64,000 bases of DNA from Corbicula japonica (taxonomy: Eukaryota; Mollusca; Bivalvia; Venerida; Cyrenidae): the NCBI GenBank assembly GCA_038501625.1, contig JAZAYU010000015.1, positions 5,850,991 through 5,914,990 on the forward strand. Reading direction: 5' to 3'. Shown piece after piece: positions 34,303 through 46,539 of this stretch (position 1 is the first letter of the stretch; each line of letters starts with the position of its first letter). The translations under genes were made by a program, and so were the position numbers. The notes below the pieces were generated by a model. The model did no database searches and was not told the DNA's origin. It saw nothing but the letters and a program-made list of their open reading frames with translations.

Positions 34303-35252
34303 AGCTCACCTTTCACATAGTGACAGGGTGAGCTTTTGTGATCACCTGTTGTCCGTCCGTCGTCCGTTCCCAATTGTTGTCCGCACTCTAGCGGTCATAA
34401 TTTTTATCTGATCTTCAAACTTGGTCAGAATGTTTATCTTAAAGATATCTAGATCAGGTTCAAAACTGGGTCATGCGACCTTGAAATCTAGGTCACTAGG
34501 TCAAATTATAGAAAAAGCTTGTCCGCACTCCAGCAGTCTCAATTTTGGTGCAATCTTCTTTAAACTTGGTCAGAATATTTATCTCAATGATATCTAGATC
34601 AAGTTTGTACCTGGGTCATGTGACCCTGAAAACTAGGCCAGTAGGTCAAATTAAAGAAAAAGCTTGTCTGCACTCTAGAAGTCATAATTGTTGTTGGATC
34701 TTCTTCAAACTTGGTCAGAAAGTATATCTCAATGATATCTAGGTCAAGTTTGAAACTGGGTCATGTGACCTTGAAATCTAGGTCACTAGGTCAAATAAAA
34801 GAAAAAGCTTGTCTGCACTTTAGGTCACTAGGTCAAATTATGTAAAGATCTTGTATGCACTCTAGCGGTCTTAATTTTGGTCCGATCTTCTTCAATCTTG
34901 GTCAGAATGTTTATCTCAATGATATCTAGGTCAAGTTTGAAACTGGTAACTTGAAATCTAGGTCACTATGTTAAATTATAGAAAAATCTTGTCCACACTC
35001 TAGCTGTCTTAATTTTAGTGGGGTCTTCTTCAAACTTGGTCAGAATGGCTATCTCAATGATATCTAGATCAAGTTTGAAACTGGGTCATGTGACCTTGAA
35101 ATCTAGGTCACTAGGTCAAATAAAAGAAAAAGCTTGTCTGCACTTTAGAGGTCTTAATTTTGATTGACAATTGTATTTGCATCCACTGACTCATGCAACC
35201 ACTGAGCAGTTGTTTGCAGGTGAGCGACCCAGGGTCCCATGGACCCTCTTGT
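34303..35252. repeat. Complete AGCTCACC cassette with both end modules
   Basis: It starts AGCTCACCTTTCACATAG with GGTGAGCTTTTGTGATCACC and GTCCGTCCGTCGTCC. Six to seven ~140-bp units of the 30190 family follow. It ends with GGTGAGCGACCCAGGGTCCC and CTCTTGT at about 35218-35252. This is the cleanest example of the cassette plan with AGCTCACC / GGTGAGC ends. It sits inside the cassette that opened at 33826, so it looks inserted as a unit. Confidence 0.75.
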
Positions 35253-36174
35253 ATCAAATTTTAGTCAAATTTTAATTCCATCAAGATGATGTGCAGAACC
35301 CATGTTCCAACCTGGCGAGGTCAAGGTAAAGGTCACTATGAAGGTTTAAACCATGTATTTCGTATTTGCTCCATAACTTTCAAAGTGTTGGATGGACAAA
35401 CTGTGTTAAACCTCCTGATCATTGCACAGATATATTTATTAATTTGCTATTAAGCCTCCATTACTTTCAAACATTCCGGCATGCGGCGGGGGATATTGCT
35501 GTTGTTCCGACGGCCTTGTATAAATTGGAAGAACCAAGCCATAAGTGACAACAAGAATGATAACGCTTTTTCAATATTTTTGGGGTTACGCCCCTTTTGA
35601 ATGCAATTTTAGGCAACACATGTGCTCCGATAAACACCAAATTCTAGTGTTTTTTTCATTTTATTGATCTAAAAGATAGAAAACAAATGACACTTTGATA
35701 AGAAGTGTTAAGTGTTTGAATGGATTGGCAGGTTGGGTTGGAAGAGTAAAAGAGTTATTGGTGTCTGGGTGGGTGACCCCCTCCAAATTAAAAAAAAAAA
35801 TTATTGACCAACAAACTTTTGTTGTTTATTAGGGGGAAGGGTGAGGATTTCAGTTAACTGCCCTCCTCAAAAATTATATATTTTTTGGCTTTCAAAACTC
35901 ACACCATTAAAAATTTTATTTTGGTGTTTGTGGGAAAGGATTGAATCAAATTCCTGACTCATGAATTTAAGCTTAATAATAATGGATACTTGCTTTATTT
36001 CTGACTTTTCGAATATTCAAGTGTGCAGTCATTTGCGACTGGCTCATGATGTGTGCCCAAGAAAGGAAATGCATAGGGAATGCTTTGTCCATCTGTGTTT
36101 CTGTCCTCTAGGAAAACTTTGTGTTGTCTATAATGGCCATAACTTAATATTCCTTGTCAAACTTCCATATTTTC
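35253..36174. other. Cassette remnants and left flank of the minisatellite
   Basis: 'tcaagatgatgtgcagaaccc' resumes the 33826 cassette. GGCATGCGGCGGGGGATATTG and a closing GTGCTCCGATAAACACC + AAATTCTAGT (about 35621-35647) follow. 35650-36060 is non-repetitive. 36060-36170 is a weak half-site-type unit from which the 24-bp repeat seems to start. Confidence 0.5.
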
Positions 36175-39100
36175 ATATTGTTTCTCATAAACTCTTTATG
36201 CTGTTTTCTCAATAACTAAATGCTGTTTCCACAAAAACTGAAAAAAATATCTTCTCATTACCAGTTTATGTTGTATTCTCAATGACTGTATACACTGTCT
36301 TCTCAATGACTGTATACCCTGTCTTCTCAATGACTGTATACACTGTCTTCTCATAAACTGTATATGCTGTCTTCTCAGTAACTGTATACACTGTCTTCTC
36401 AGTAACTGTATTCCTTGTTTCTCAGTAACTGTATATGCTGTCTTCTCAGTAACTGTATATGCTGTCTTCTCAGTAACTGTATATGCTGTCTTCTCTGATA
36501 CTGTATATCCTGTCTTCTCAGTAACTGTATATGCTGTCTTCTCTGTTACCTTATATGCTGTCTTCTCAGTAACTATATATCCTGTCTTCTCAGTAACTGT
36601 ATATGCTATCTTCTCAGTAACTGTATATGCTGTCTTCCAGTAACTGTATTCCTTGTCTTCTCAGTAACTGTATATGCTGTCTTCTCAGTAACTGTATATG
36701 CTGTCTTCTCAGTAACTGTATATGCTGTCTTCTCAGTAACTGTATACCTTGTCTTCTCAGTAACTGTATATGCTGTCTTCTCAGTAACTGTATATGCTGT
36801 CTTCTCAGTAACTTTATATGCTGTCTTCTCAGTAACTGTATACCTTGTCTTCTCAGTAACTGTATATGCTGTCTTCTCAGTAACTGTATATGCTTGTCTT
36901 CTCAGTAACTGTATTCCTTGTCTTCTCAGTAACTGTATATGCTCTCTTCTCAGTAACTGTATATGCTGTCTTCCAGTAACTGTATATGCTGTCTTCTCAG
37001 TAACTGTATATGCTGTCTTCTCAGTAACTGTATATGCTGTCTTCTCAGTAACTTTATATCCTGTCTTCTCAGTAACTGTATATGCTGTCTTCTCAGTAAC
37101 TGTGTTTGTTGTCTTCTCAGTAATTGTATAATTATGCTGTCTTCTCAGTTACTGTATATAATGTCTTCTCAATAACTGTTTATGCTGTCTTCCAGTAACT
37201 GTATAGTAACTGTATTCCTTGTCTTCTCAGTAACTGTATATGCTGTCTGCTCAGTAACTGTATCCTGGTCTTCTCAGTAACTCTAAATCCTGTCTTCTCA
37301 GTAACTGTAAATACTGTCTCCACAGTAACTGTATATGCTGTCTTCTCAGTAATTGTATAAGCTGTCTTCTCAGTAACTGTATATGCTGTCTTCCAGTAAC
37401 TGTATATACTGTCTTCTCAGTAACTGTATTCCTTGTCTTGCTGTCATTCAGTAACTGTATTCCTTGTCTTCCCAGTAACTGTATATGCTGTCTTCTCAGT
37501 AACTGTATATACTGTCTTCTCAGTAACTGTATCCTGGTCTTCTCAGTAACTCTAAATCCTGTCTTCTCAGTAACTGTAAATACTGTCTCCACAGTAACTG
37601 TATATGCTGTCTTCTCAGTAATTGTATAAGCTGTCTTCTCAGTAACTGTATATGCTGTCTTCCAGTAACTGTATATACTGTCTTCTCAGTAACTGTATTC
37701 CTTGTCTTGCTGTCATTCAGTAACTGTATTCCTTGTCTTCCCAGTAACTGTATATGCTGTCTTCTCAGTAACTGTATATACTGTCTTCTCAGTAACTGTA
37801 TTCCTTGTCTTCTCAGTAACTGTATATGCTGTCTTCTCAGTTTCTGTATTCCTTGTCGTCTCAGTAACTGTATATGCTGTTTTCTCAGTAACTGTATATG
37901 CTGTCTTCTCAGTAAGTGTATACACTGTCTTCTCATTAACTGTATGTACTGTCTTCTCGGTAACTGTATACCCTGTCTTCTCAGTATCTGTATTCCTTGT
38001 CTTCTTTGTAACTGTATATGCTGTCTTCCAGTAACTATATATGCTATCTTCTCAGTTACTGTATATGCTGTCTTCTCAGTAACTGTATATGCTGTCTTCT
38101 CTGATACTGTATATGCTGTCTTCTCAGTAACTGTATACCCTGTGTTCTCAGTAATTGTATATGCTGTCTTCTAAGTAACTGTATATGCTGTCTTCCAGTA
38201 ACTGTATATGCTATCTTTTCAGTTTCTGTATTCCTTGTCTTCTCAGTAACTGTTTATGCTGTTTTCTCAGTAACTGTATATGCTGTCTTCTCAGTTTCTG
38301 TATTCCTTGTCTTCTCAGTAACTGTATATGCTGTCTTCCAGTAACTGTATAGACTTCTCAGTAACTGTATACCCTGTCTCCTCTGTAACTGTATTCCTCG
38401 TCTTCTCAGTAACTGTATACCCTGTCTTCTCAGTAATTGGATATGCTGTCTTCTAAGTAACTGTAAATGCTGTCTTCCAGTAACTGTTTATGCTATCTTT
38501 TCAGTTTCTGTATTCCTCGTCTTTTCAGTAACTGTATATGCTGTCTTCCAGTAACTGTATATGCTGTCTTCTCAGTTTCTGTATTCCTTGTCTTGTCAGT
38601 AACTGTTTATGCTGTTTTCTCAGTAACTGTATATGCTGTCTTCTCAGTTTCTGTATTCCTTGTCTTCTCAGTAACTGTATATGCTGTCTTCCAGTAACTG
38701 TATATGCTGTCTTCTCAGTAACAGTATACCCTGTCTTCTCAGTAACTGTGTATGCTGTCTTCTCAGTAACTGTATATGCTGTCTTCTCAGTAACTTTATT
38801 CCTTGTCTTCTCAGTAACTGTATATGCTGTCTTCTCAGTAACAGTATAAGCTGTCTGCTCAGTAACTGTATATGCTGTCTTCTCAGTAACAGTATTCCTT
38901 GTCTTCTCAGTAACTGTATATGCTGTCTTCTCAATAACTGTATATGCTGTTTTCCAGTAATTGGATATGCTGTCTTCTCAGTAACTGTATTCCTTGTCTT
39001 CTCAGTAAATGTATATGCTGTCTTCTCAGTAACTGTATATGCTGTCTTCTCAGTAACTGTATACGCTGTCTTCTCAGTAACTGTACATGCTCTCTTCTCA

Positions 39101-42100
39101 GTAACTGTATATGCTGTCTTCTCAGTATTTGTATATGCTGTCTTCTCAGTAACTGTATATGCTGTCTTCTCAGTAACTGTATATGCTGTTTTCTCAGTAA
39201 CTTTATATGCTGTCTTCTCAGTAACTTTATATGCTGTCTTCTCAGTAACTGTGTTCCTTGTCTTCTCAGTAATTGTATATGCTGTCTTCTCAGTTACTGT
39301 ATGCACTGTCTTCTCAATAACAGTTTATGCTGTCATCTAGTAACTGAACATGCTGTCTTCTCAGAGACTGTATATGCTGTCTTCTCAGTAACTGTATTCC
39401 TTGTCTTCCCAGTAACTGTATATGCTGTCTTCTCAGTTTCTGTATTCCTTGTCTTCTCAGTAACTGTATATGCCGTTTTCTCAGTAACTGTATATGCTGT
39501 CTTCTCAGTAACTGTATATACTGTCTTCTCAGTAGCTGTATACGACGTCTTCTGATTAACTGTATTCCTTGTCTTCTCAGTAACTGTATATGCTGACTTC
39601 CAGTAACTATATATGCTGTCTTCTCAGTTTCTTCATTTCTTGTCTTCTCAGTACTGTATATCCTGTCTTCTCAGTAACTGTATACGCTGACTCTCAGTAA
39701 CTGTATATGCTGTCTTCTCAGTAACTGTATATGCTGTCTTCCAGTTACTGTATATGCTGTCTTCTCAGAAACTTTATTCCTTGTCTTCTCAGTAACTGTA
39801 TTCCTTGTCTTCTCAGTATCTGTATCTGCTGTCTTCTCAGTAAGTGTTTATGATGTCTTCTCAGTAACTGTATTCCTTGTCTTCTCAGTAACTGTATATG
39901 CTGTCTTCTCAGTAACTGTATTCCTTGTCTTCTCAGTAACTGTATATGCTGTCTTCACAGTAACTGTATTCCTTGTGTTCTCAGTAGCTGTATATGCCGT
40001 CTTCTCAGTAATTGTATAAGCTGTCTCCTCAGTAACTGTATACCATGTCCTCTCAGTAACTGTATATGCTGTCTTCTCAGTAACTGTATATGCTGTCTTC
40101 TCAGTAACTGTATATGCTGTCTTCTCAGTAACTGTATTCCTTGTCTTCTCAGTAACTGTATATGCTGTCTTCACAGTAACTGTATTCCTTGTGTTCTCAG
40201 TAGCTGTATATGCCGTCTTCTCAGTAATTGTATAAGCTGTCTACTCAGTAACTGTATACCATGTCCTCTCAGTAACTGTATATGCTGTCTTCTCAGTAAC
40301 TGTATATGCTGTCTTCTCAGTAACTGTATATGCTGTCTTCTCAGTAACTGTATTCCTTGTCTTCTCAGTAACTGTATATGCTGTCTTGTCAGTAACTGTA
40401 TAAGCTGTATACTCAGTAACTGTATAAGCTGTCTACTCAGTAACTGCATTCCTTGTCTTCTCAGTATCTGTATGTGCTTTCTTCAAGTAACCGTATATGC
40501 TGTCTTCTCAGTAACTGTATATGCTGTCTTCTCGGTAACTGTATATGCTGTCTTCTCAGTAACTGTATTCCTTGTCTTCTCAGTAACTGTATATGCTGTC
40601 TTCTCAGTAACTGTATTCCTTGTCTTCTCAGTAACTGTATATGCTGTCTTCTCAGTAACTGTATATGCTGTCTTCTCAGTAACTGTATTCCTTGTCTTCT
40701 CAGTAACTGTATTCCTTGTCTTCTCAGTAACTGTATATGCTGGCTTCTCAGTAACTGTATACCTTGTCTTCTCAGTAACTGTTAATGCTGTCTTCTCATT
40801 AATTGTATAAGCTGTCTACTCATTAACTGTATTCCTTGTCTTCTCATTAACTGTATATGCTGTCTTCTCAGTAACTGTATATGCTGTCTTCTCAGTAACT
40901 GTATTCCTTGTCTTCTCAGTAACTGTATATGCTGTCTTCTCGGTAACTGTATAAGCTGTCTACTCAGTAACTGTATAAGCTGTCTTCTCAGTAACTGTAT
41001 TCATTCCTTGTCTTCTCAGAAACTGTATATGCTGTCTTCTCAGTAATTGTATAAGCTGTCTACTAAGTAACTCTTTTTCTTCTCTTCTCAGTAACTGTAT
41101 ATGCTGTCTTCTCAGTTACTGTATATGCTGTCTTGTCAGTAACTGTATATGCTGTCTTCTCAGTTACTGTATATGCTGTCTTGTCAGTAACTGTATATAC
41201 TGTCTTCTCAGTAACTGTATATGCTGTCTTCTCAGTAACTGTATATACTGTCTTCTTAGTAGCTGTATACGACGTCTTCTGATTAACAGTATTCCTTGTC
41301 TTCTCAGTAACTGTATATGCTGTCTTCCAGTAACTATATATGCTGTCTTCTCAGTTTCTGCATTCCTTGTCTTCTCAGTAATGAATATCCTTTTTTCTCA
41401 GTAACTGTATACGCTGACTCTCAGTAAGTGTATATGCTGTCTTCTCAGTAACTGTATTCCTTGTCTTATCAGTAACTGTATATGCTGTCTTCTCAGTAAC
41501 TGTATTCCTTGTCTTCTCAGTAACTGTATTCCTTGTCTTCTCAGTAACTGTATATGCTGTCTTCTCAGTAATTGTATAAGCTGTCTACTCAGTAGCTGTA
41601 TACAATGTCTTCTCAGTATCTGTATATGCTGTCTTCTCAGTAACTGTATATGCTGTCTTCTCAGTAACTGTATTCCTTGTCTTCTCAGTAACTGTATATG
41701 CTGTCTTCTCAGTAATTGTATAAGCTGTCTACTCAGTAACTGTATACAATGTCTTCTCAGTATCTGTATATGCTGTCTTCTCTGTAACTGTATATGCTGT
41801 CTTCTCAGTAACTGTATTCCTTGTCTTCTCAGTAACTGTATATGCTGTCTTCTCAGTAACTGTATAAGCTGTATATTCAGTAACTGTATAAGCTGTCTAC
41901 TCAGTAACTGCATTCCTTGTCTTCTTACTATCTGTATGTGCTTTCTTCCAGTAACTGTATATGCTGTCTTCTCAGTAACTGTATATGCTGTCTTCTCTGT
42001 AACTGTATATGCTGTCTTCTCAGTAACTTTTTTCATTGTCTTCTCAGTATCGTTATATGCTGTCTTCCAGTAACTGTCTATGCTGTCTTCCAGTAACTGT

Positions 42101-43955
42101 ATATGCTGTCTTCTCAGTTACTGTTTATCCTGTCTTGTCAGTAACTGTATATGCTGTCTTCTCAGTTTCTGTTTTCCTTGTCTTTTAAGTAACTGTTTAT
42201 CCTTTCTTCTCAGTTACTGTATATGCAGACTCTCAGTCACTGTATATGCTGTCTTCTAAGTAACTGTATATGCTCAGGAACTGTATTTACTTTCTTCTCA
42301 GTAACTGTATATGCTGTCTTCTCAGTAACTGTATTCCTTGTCTTCTCAGTAACTGTATATGCTGTCTGCTCAGTAACTGTATATGCTGTCTTCTCAGTAA
42401 CTGTATTCCTTGTCTTCTCAGTAACTGTATATGCTTGTCTTCTCAGTAACTGTATTCCTTGTCTTCTCAGTAACTGTATATGCTGTCTGCTCAGTAACTG
42501 TATATGCTGTCTTCTCAGTAACTGTATTCCTTGTCTTCTCAGTAACTGTATATGCTGTCTGCTCAGTAACTGTATATGCTGTCTTCTCAGTAACTGTATT
42601 CCTTGTCTTCTCAGTAACTGTATATGCTGTCTTCTCAGTAACTGTATATGCTTGTCTTCTCAGTAACTGTATTCCTTGTCTTCTCAGTAACTGTATATGC
42701 TGTCTTCTCAGTAACTGTATATGCTGTCTTCTCAGTAACTGTATTCCTTTTCTTCTCAGTAACTGTATATGCTGTCTTCTCAGTAACTGTATTCCTTGTC
42801 TTCTCAGTAACTGTATATGCTGTCTTCTCATTTACTGTATATGCTGTCTTCTCAGTAACTGTAAATGCTGTCTTCTCAGTAACTGTATATGCTGTCTTCT
42901 CAGTTACTGTATATGCTGTCTTCTCAGTAACTGTATATGCTGTCTTCTCAGTTACTGTATATGCTGTCTTCTCAGTAACTGTATATGCTGTCTTCTCAGT
43001 TTCTGTATTGTCTTCTCAGTAACTGTATATGCCATTTTCTCAGTAACTGTATATGCTGTCTTCTCAGTAACTGTATATACTGTCTTCTCAGTAGCTGTAT
43101 ACGACGTCTTCTGATTAACTGTATTTCTTGTCTTCTCAGTAACTGTATATGCTGTCTTCCAGTAACTATATATGCTGTCTTCTCAGTTTCTGCATTCCTT
43201 GTCTTCTCAGTACTGTATATCCTGTCTTCTCAGTAACTGTATACGCTGACTCTCAGTAACTGTATATGCTGTCTTCTCAGTAACTGTATTCCTTGTCCTC
43301 TCAGTAACTGTATATGCTGTCTTCTCAGTAACTGTATTCCTTTTCTTCTCAGTAACTGTATATGCTGTCTTCTCAGTAACTGTATATGCTGTCTTCTCAG
43401 TTACTGTATATGCTGTCTTCTCAGTAACTGTATATGCTGTCTTCTCAGTTTCTGTATTGTCTTCTCAGTAACTGTATATGCCATTTTCTCAGTAACTGTA
43501 TATGCTGTCTTCTCAGTAACTGTATATACTGTCTTCTCAGTAGCTGTATACGACGTCTTCTGATTAACTGTATTTCTTGTCTTCTCAGTAACTGTATATG
43601 CTGTCTTCCAGTAACTATATATGCTGTCTTCTCAGTTTCTGCATTCCTTGTCTTCTCAGTACTGTATATCCTGTCTTCTCAGTAACTGTATACGCTGACT
43701 CTCAGTAACTGTATATGCTGTCTTCTCAGTAACTGTATTCCTTGTCCTCTCAGTAACTGTATATGCTGTCTTCTCAGTAACTGTATTCCTTTTCTTCTCA
43801 GTAACTGTATATGCTGTCTTCTCAGTAACTGTATTCCTTGTCCTCTCAGTAACTGTATATGCTGTCTTCTCAGTAACTGTATTCCTTTTCTTCTCAGTAA
43901 CTGTATATGCTGTCTTCTCAGTAACTGTATTCCTTGTCTTCTCAGTAACTGTATA

Positions 43956-44737
43956 CCGTATATTCCCTATTAAACGCCCCTCCCCTAATAAACGCCCCCC
44001 CCCCCCAGTGAATTACCATGACATTGGTATAGGTGGTGACATGTTTGCATGAAATAAAATGGTTATTTTACTGTCTATTTTAATTGTTTATTAAAGTTTT
44101 TCTCTTCTTCGTAATCTTTTACCCTAGCACAAAATGTAATACTTAAATCGGCGCCGATTTTTTTCATTCCCGCCGATTTTTCTTATGTCGGCACCGATTT
44201 TATTTTACTGTTTTAATTGTTTTTTTAAAGATTATCTTTACTTTGTAATATTTTACTTCGACACAAATACGGTAGTTCGGATCGGCGCCGAATTTTCTTA
44301 CGTTGCGCCGATTTCTCTCATTCGCGCCGATTTGTTTTACTGTCTATTGTTTATTTAAGATTTTCTTTACTTTGTAATATTTTATTTCAACACAAAAAGG
44401 CCAGATCGGCGCCGAATTTTCTTACGTTCGCGCCGATTTTTCTCATTCGCGCCGATTTGTTTTACTGTCTATTGTTTATTTAAGATTTTCTTTACTTTGT
44501 AATATTTTACTTCAACACAAAAAGGCTAGATCGGCGCCAAATTTTACGTTCGCGCCGATTTTTGATGCTCGTTATACATCCGATTTTTATCAAAATTATG
44601 GGTGGGCGTTATACATCAATGCGCGTTATGCACAACAGAATACGATAACACAATTATTGTCAATAATTGGTCTCTATTAAACGCCCCCCTTTTGCAAAAT
44701 GTAACGCCCCCGGGGGCGTTTAATAGGGAATATACGG
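43956..44737. mobile_element. 782-bp TA-site transposon inserted in the minisatellite
   Basis: The ends are CCGTATATTCCCTATTAAAC and the exact inverse GTTTAATAGGGAATATACGG, flanked by TA at 43954-43955 and 44738-44739. Monomer sequence ACTGTA-TA-TGCTG is restored if the element and one TA are removed. Inside, three to four ~125-bp tandem units of 'atcggcgccgaattttctta' and 'tttactgtctattgtttatt' are present. A 12-base C run is at 43995-44006. No transposase seen. A relic of its right end is at 53687-53752. Confidence 0.92.
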
Positions 44738-44860
44738 TATGCTGTCTTCTCAGTAACTGTATTCCTTGTGTTCTCAGTATCTGTATATGCTGTCTTCTCA
44801 GTAATTGTATAAGCTGTCTACTCAGTAACTGTATTCCTTGTCTTCTCAGTAACTGTATAT

Positions 44861-45655
44861 TAGTGTTGGGAAATCGGTTGCAAATCATAATCGATCATCG
44901 GTTGGAATCGGTTGCCACTTCCGATGCGATTTCACTTTTATAATCGGTTTCTTAATTTACAGTGTTAGGTTTACAAATGGTCTTAGATCAGTAGCTTACA
45001 TAATTACTGGATACTAATAATTTCCAACTTTCTGACCGAAATCCTTATCAAAATCATTGCTGCCCAAAGAGGTTGTTTTTGCAACTGTACTGAACCACTC
45101 TAGATCTGCCACTGAATTTTCAACAGCAACATTGTTGCGTTTTCCTATGAATAATATACTGATTTTAAGGCTGAAGACGCAAGATACTAATTTTAGAGGT
45201 CTAGTAAATGCAAAACATATTTATTTGAAGAATTTTTACCATCAGCATATAGCTACGCAACTCGGACGCTCGGCAAAATCGGCGCCATTTTGCCTTTATG
45301 TTTGTTACCTGTATTTTTGTACTCTTTACAACAAATTCTGAAAATGCCTTTTGTTACATCTAAGTTCTTCGTTAATCTTGTAGAATCTAAAGTGCATCCA
45401 CACTTCTGATTAAGTTTTCTTGCCTGGGTTCCCGTAAATTTCTCGGGTCGGGTCGCCATTTTAATTTTCAATTTTTCAAAGTGATTTCCCTTTACGGCCG
45501 GTGTAAAAGCCGGAACCTGTACCTTTATATTTTGACTCGTAACACTGCGCATGTCTCAACTGTTAATCGATTATGAGAGAACGACATTGATCATCGACAT
45601 CGAGAAGCGTTCACACGTCACTAATCGATGTCTTCCGATCATCAGCACATCACTA
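44861..45655. mobile_element. 795-bp hAT-type transposon inserted in the minisatellite
   Basis: It begins TAGTGTTGGGAAATCGG and ends CCGATCATCAGCACATCACTA. Direct CTGTATAT lies at 44853-44860 and 45656-45663, an 8-bp duplication of monomer sequence. The ends match imperfectly (TAGTGTTG / TAGTGATG). ATCGAT/AATCGATT motifs lie near both ends. No recognisable coding sequence; GGCGCCATTTT and GTCGCCATTTT (YY1-like) occur at about 45283 and 45451. Confidence 0.88.
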
Positions 45656-46539
45656 CTGTATATGCTGTCTTCCAGTAACTGTATATGCTGTCTTCTCAGT
45701 TACTGTTTTCCTTGTCTTCTCAGTAACTGTATATGCTTGTCTTCTCAGTAACTGTATATGCTGTCTTCTCAGTAACTTTATTCATTGTCTTCTCAGTATC
45801 TTTATATGCTGTCTTCTCAGTAACTGTATAAGCTGTCTACTCAGTAACTGTATAAGCTATCTTCTCAGTAACTGTATTCCTTGTCTTCTCAGTAACTGTA
45901 TATGCTGTCTTCACAGTAACTGTATTCCTTGTGTTCTCAGTATCTGTATATGCTGTCTTCTCAGTAATTGTATATGCTGTCTACTCAGTAACTGTATTCC
46001 TTGTCTTCTCAGTAACTGTATATGCTGTCTTCTCAGTAACTGTATATGCTGTCTTCTCAGTAACTGTATATGCTGTCGTCTCAGTAACTGTATATGCTGT
46101 CTTCTCAGTAACTGTATATGCTGTCTTCTCAGTAACTGTATATGCTGTCGTCTCAGTAACTGTATATGCTGTCTTCTCGGTAACTGTATTCCTTGGCTTC
46201 TCAGTACTACTTATAAACACTGTTTTCTGAAATTATGTATTTGCTGTCTTCTCAATTACTGTATGCACTGTCTCCTCTATAACAGTATTCACTGTTTTTG
46301 CCATAATGGTATATGTGGCATTCTCAGTAGTTATAAACACTGTTTACTTTGTCTTCTAAATAACTGTGTACACTTCTTTCTCCACAACTGTTTGTCTTCT
46401 CACTCTATTGCAAAACATGCTTAAATATTTATTGTTGAACAAAAGAGAAGTAAATTTTGCTAAGAAAAATTCATCGCCTTAGTGCAGTAACGGTATATCT
46501 CCTTCATATTTCAATGGTACTTATACCGTTATTGCAGTT

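Larger units (their letters stand above)
36175..46400. repeat. ~24-bp minisatellite, about 350 copies, with two inserted transposons
   Basis: The monomer is TAACTGTATATGCTGTCTTC + TCAG, with a main variant in which ATATGCTG becomes ATTCCTTG. Left (36175-36270) and right (46215-46400) edges are degenerate; the core is uniform. Larger repeats are visible: a 269-bp duplication (about 37252-37520 / 37521-37789), a 449-bp one (about 42960-43360 / 43409-43810), and 96-bp and 216-bp steps. Being 8 codons long and stop-free in two frames per strand, it gives frames of up to ~230 codons (VTVYAVFS, LSNCICCL, TVTEKTAY, QLLRRQHI). These have no start context or unique sequence and are not genes. It lies in the sense strand of the exon 4-exon 5 intron. 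Confidence 0.95.

Noticed and set aside
36627..43685. Many 60-230-codon frames with Cys-rich (LSNCICCL) or Val/Tyr-rich repeats
   Set aside because: All come from one 24-bp monomer with no stop in two frames of each strand. Frames start and end at random monomer errors, and no unique N- or C-terminal sequence exists.
45057..45552. Overlapping + and - frames of 94-99 codons
   Set aside because: Both lie inside the 795-bp hAT insertion on opposite strands with no recognisable motifs.
36175..46400. CRISPR-like array (regular short repeats)
   Set aside because: There are no unique spacers. The period is continuous 24-bp tandem repetition in a eukaryotic intron.
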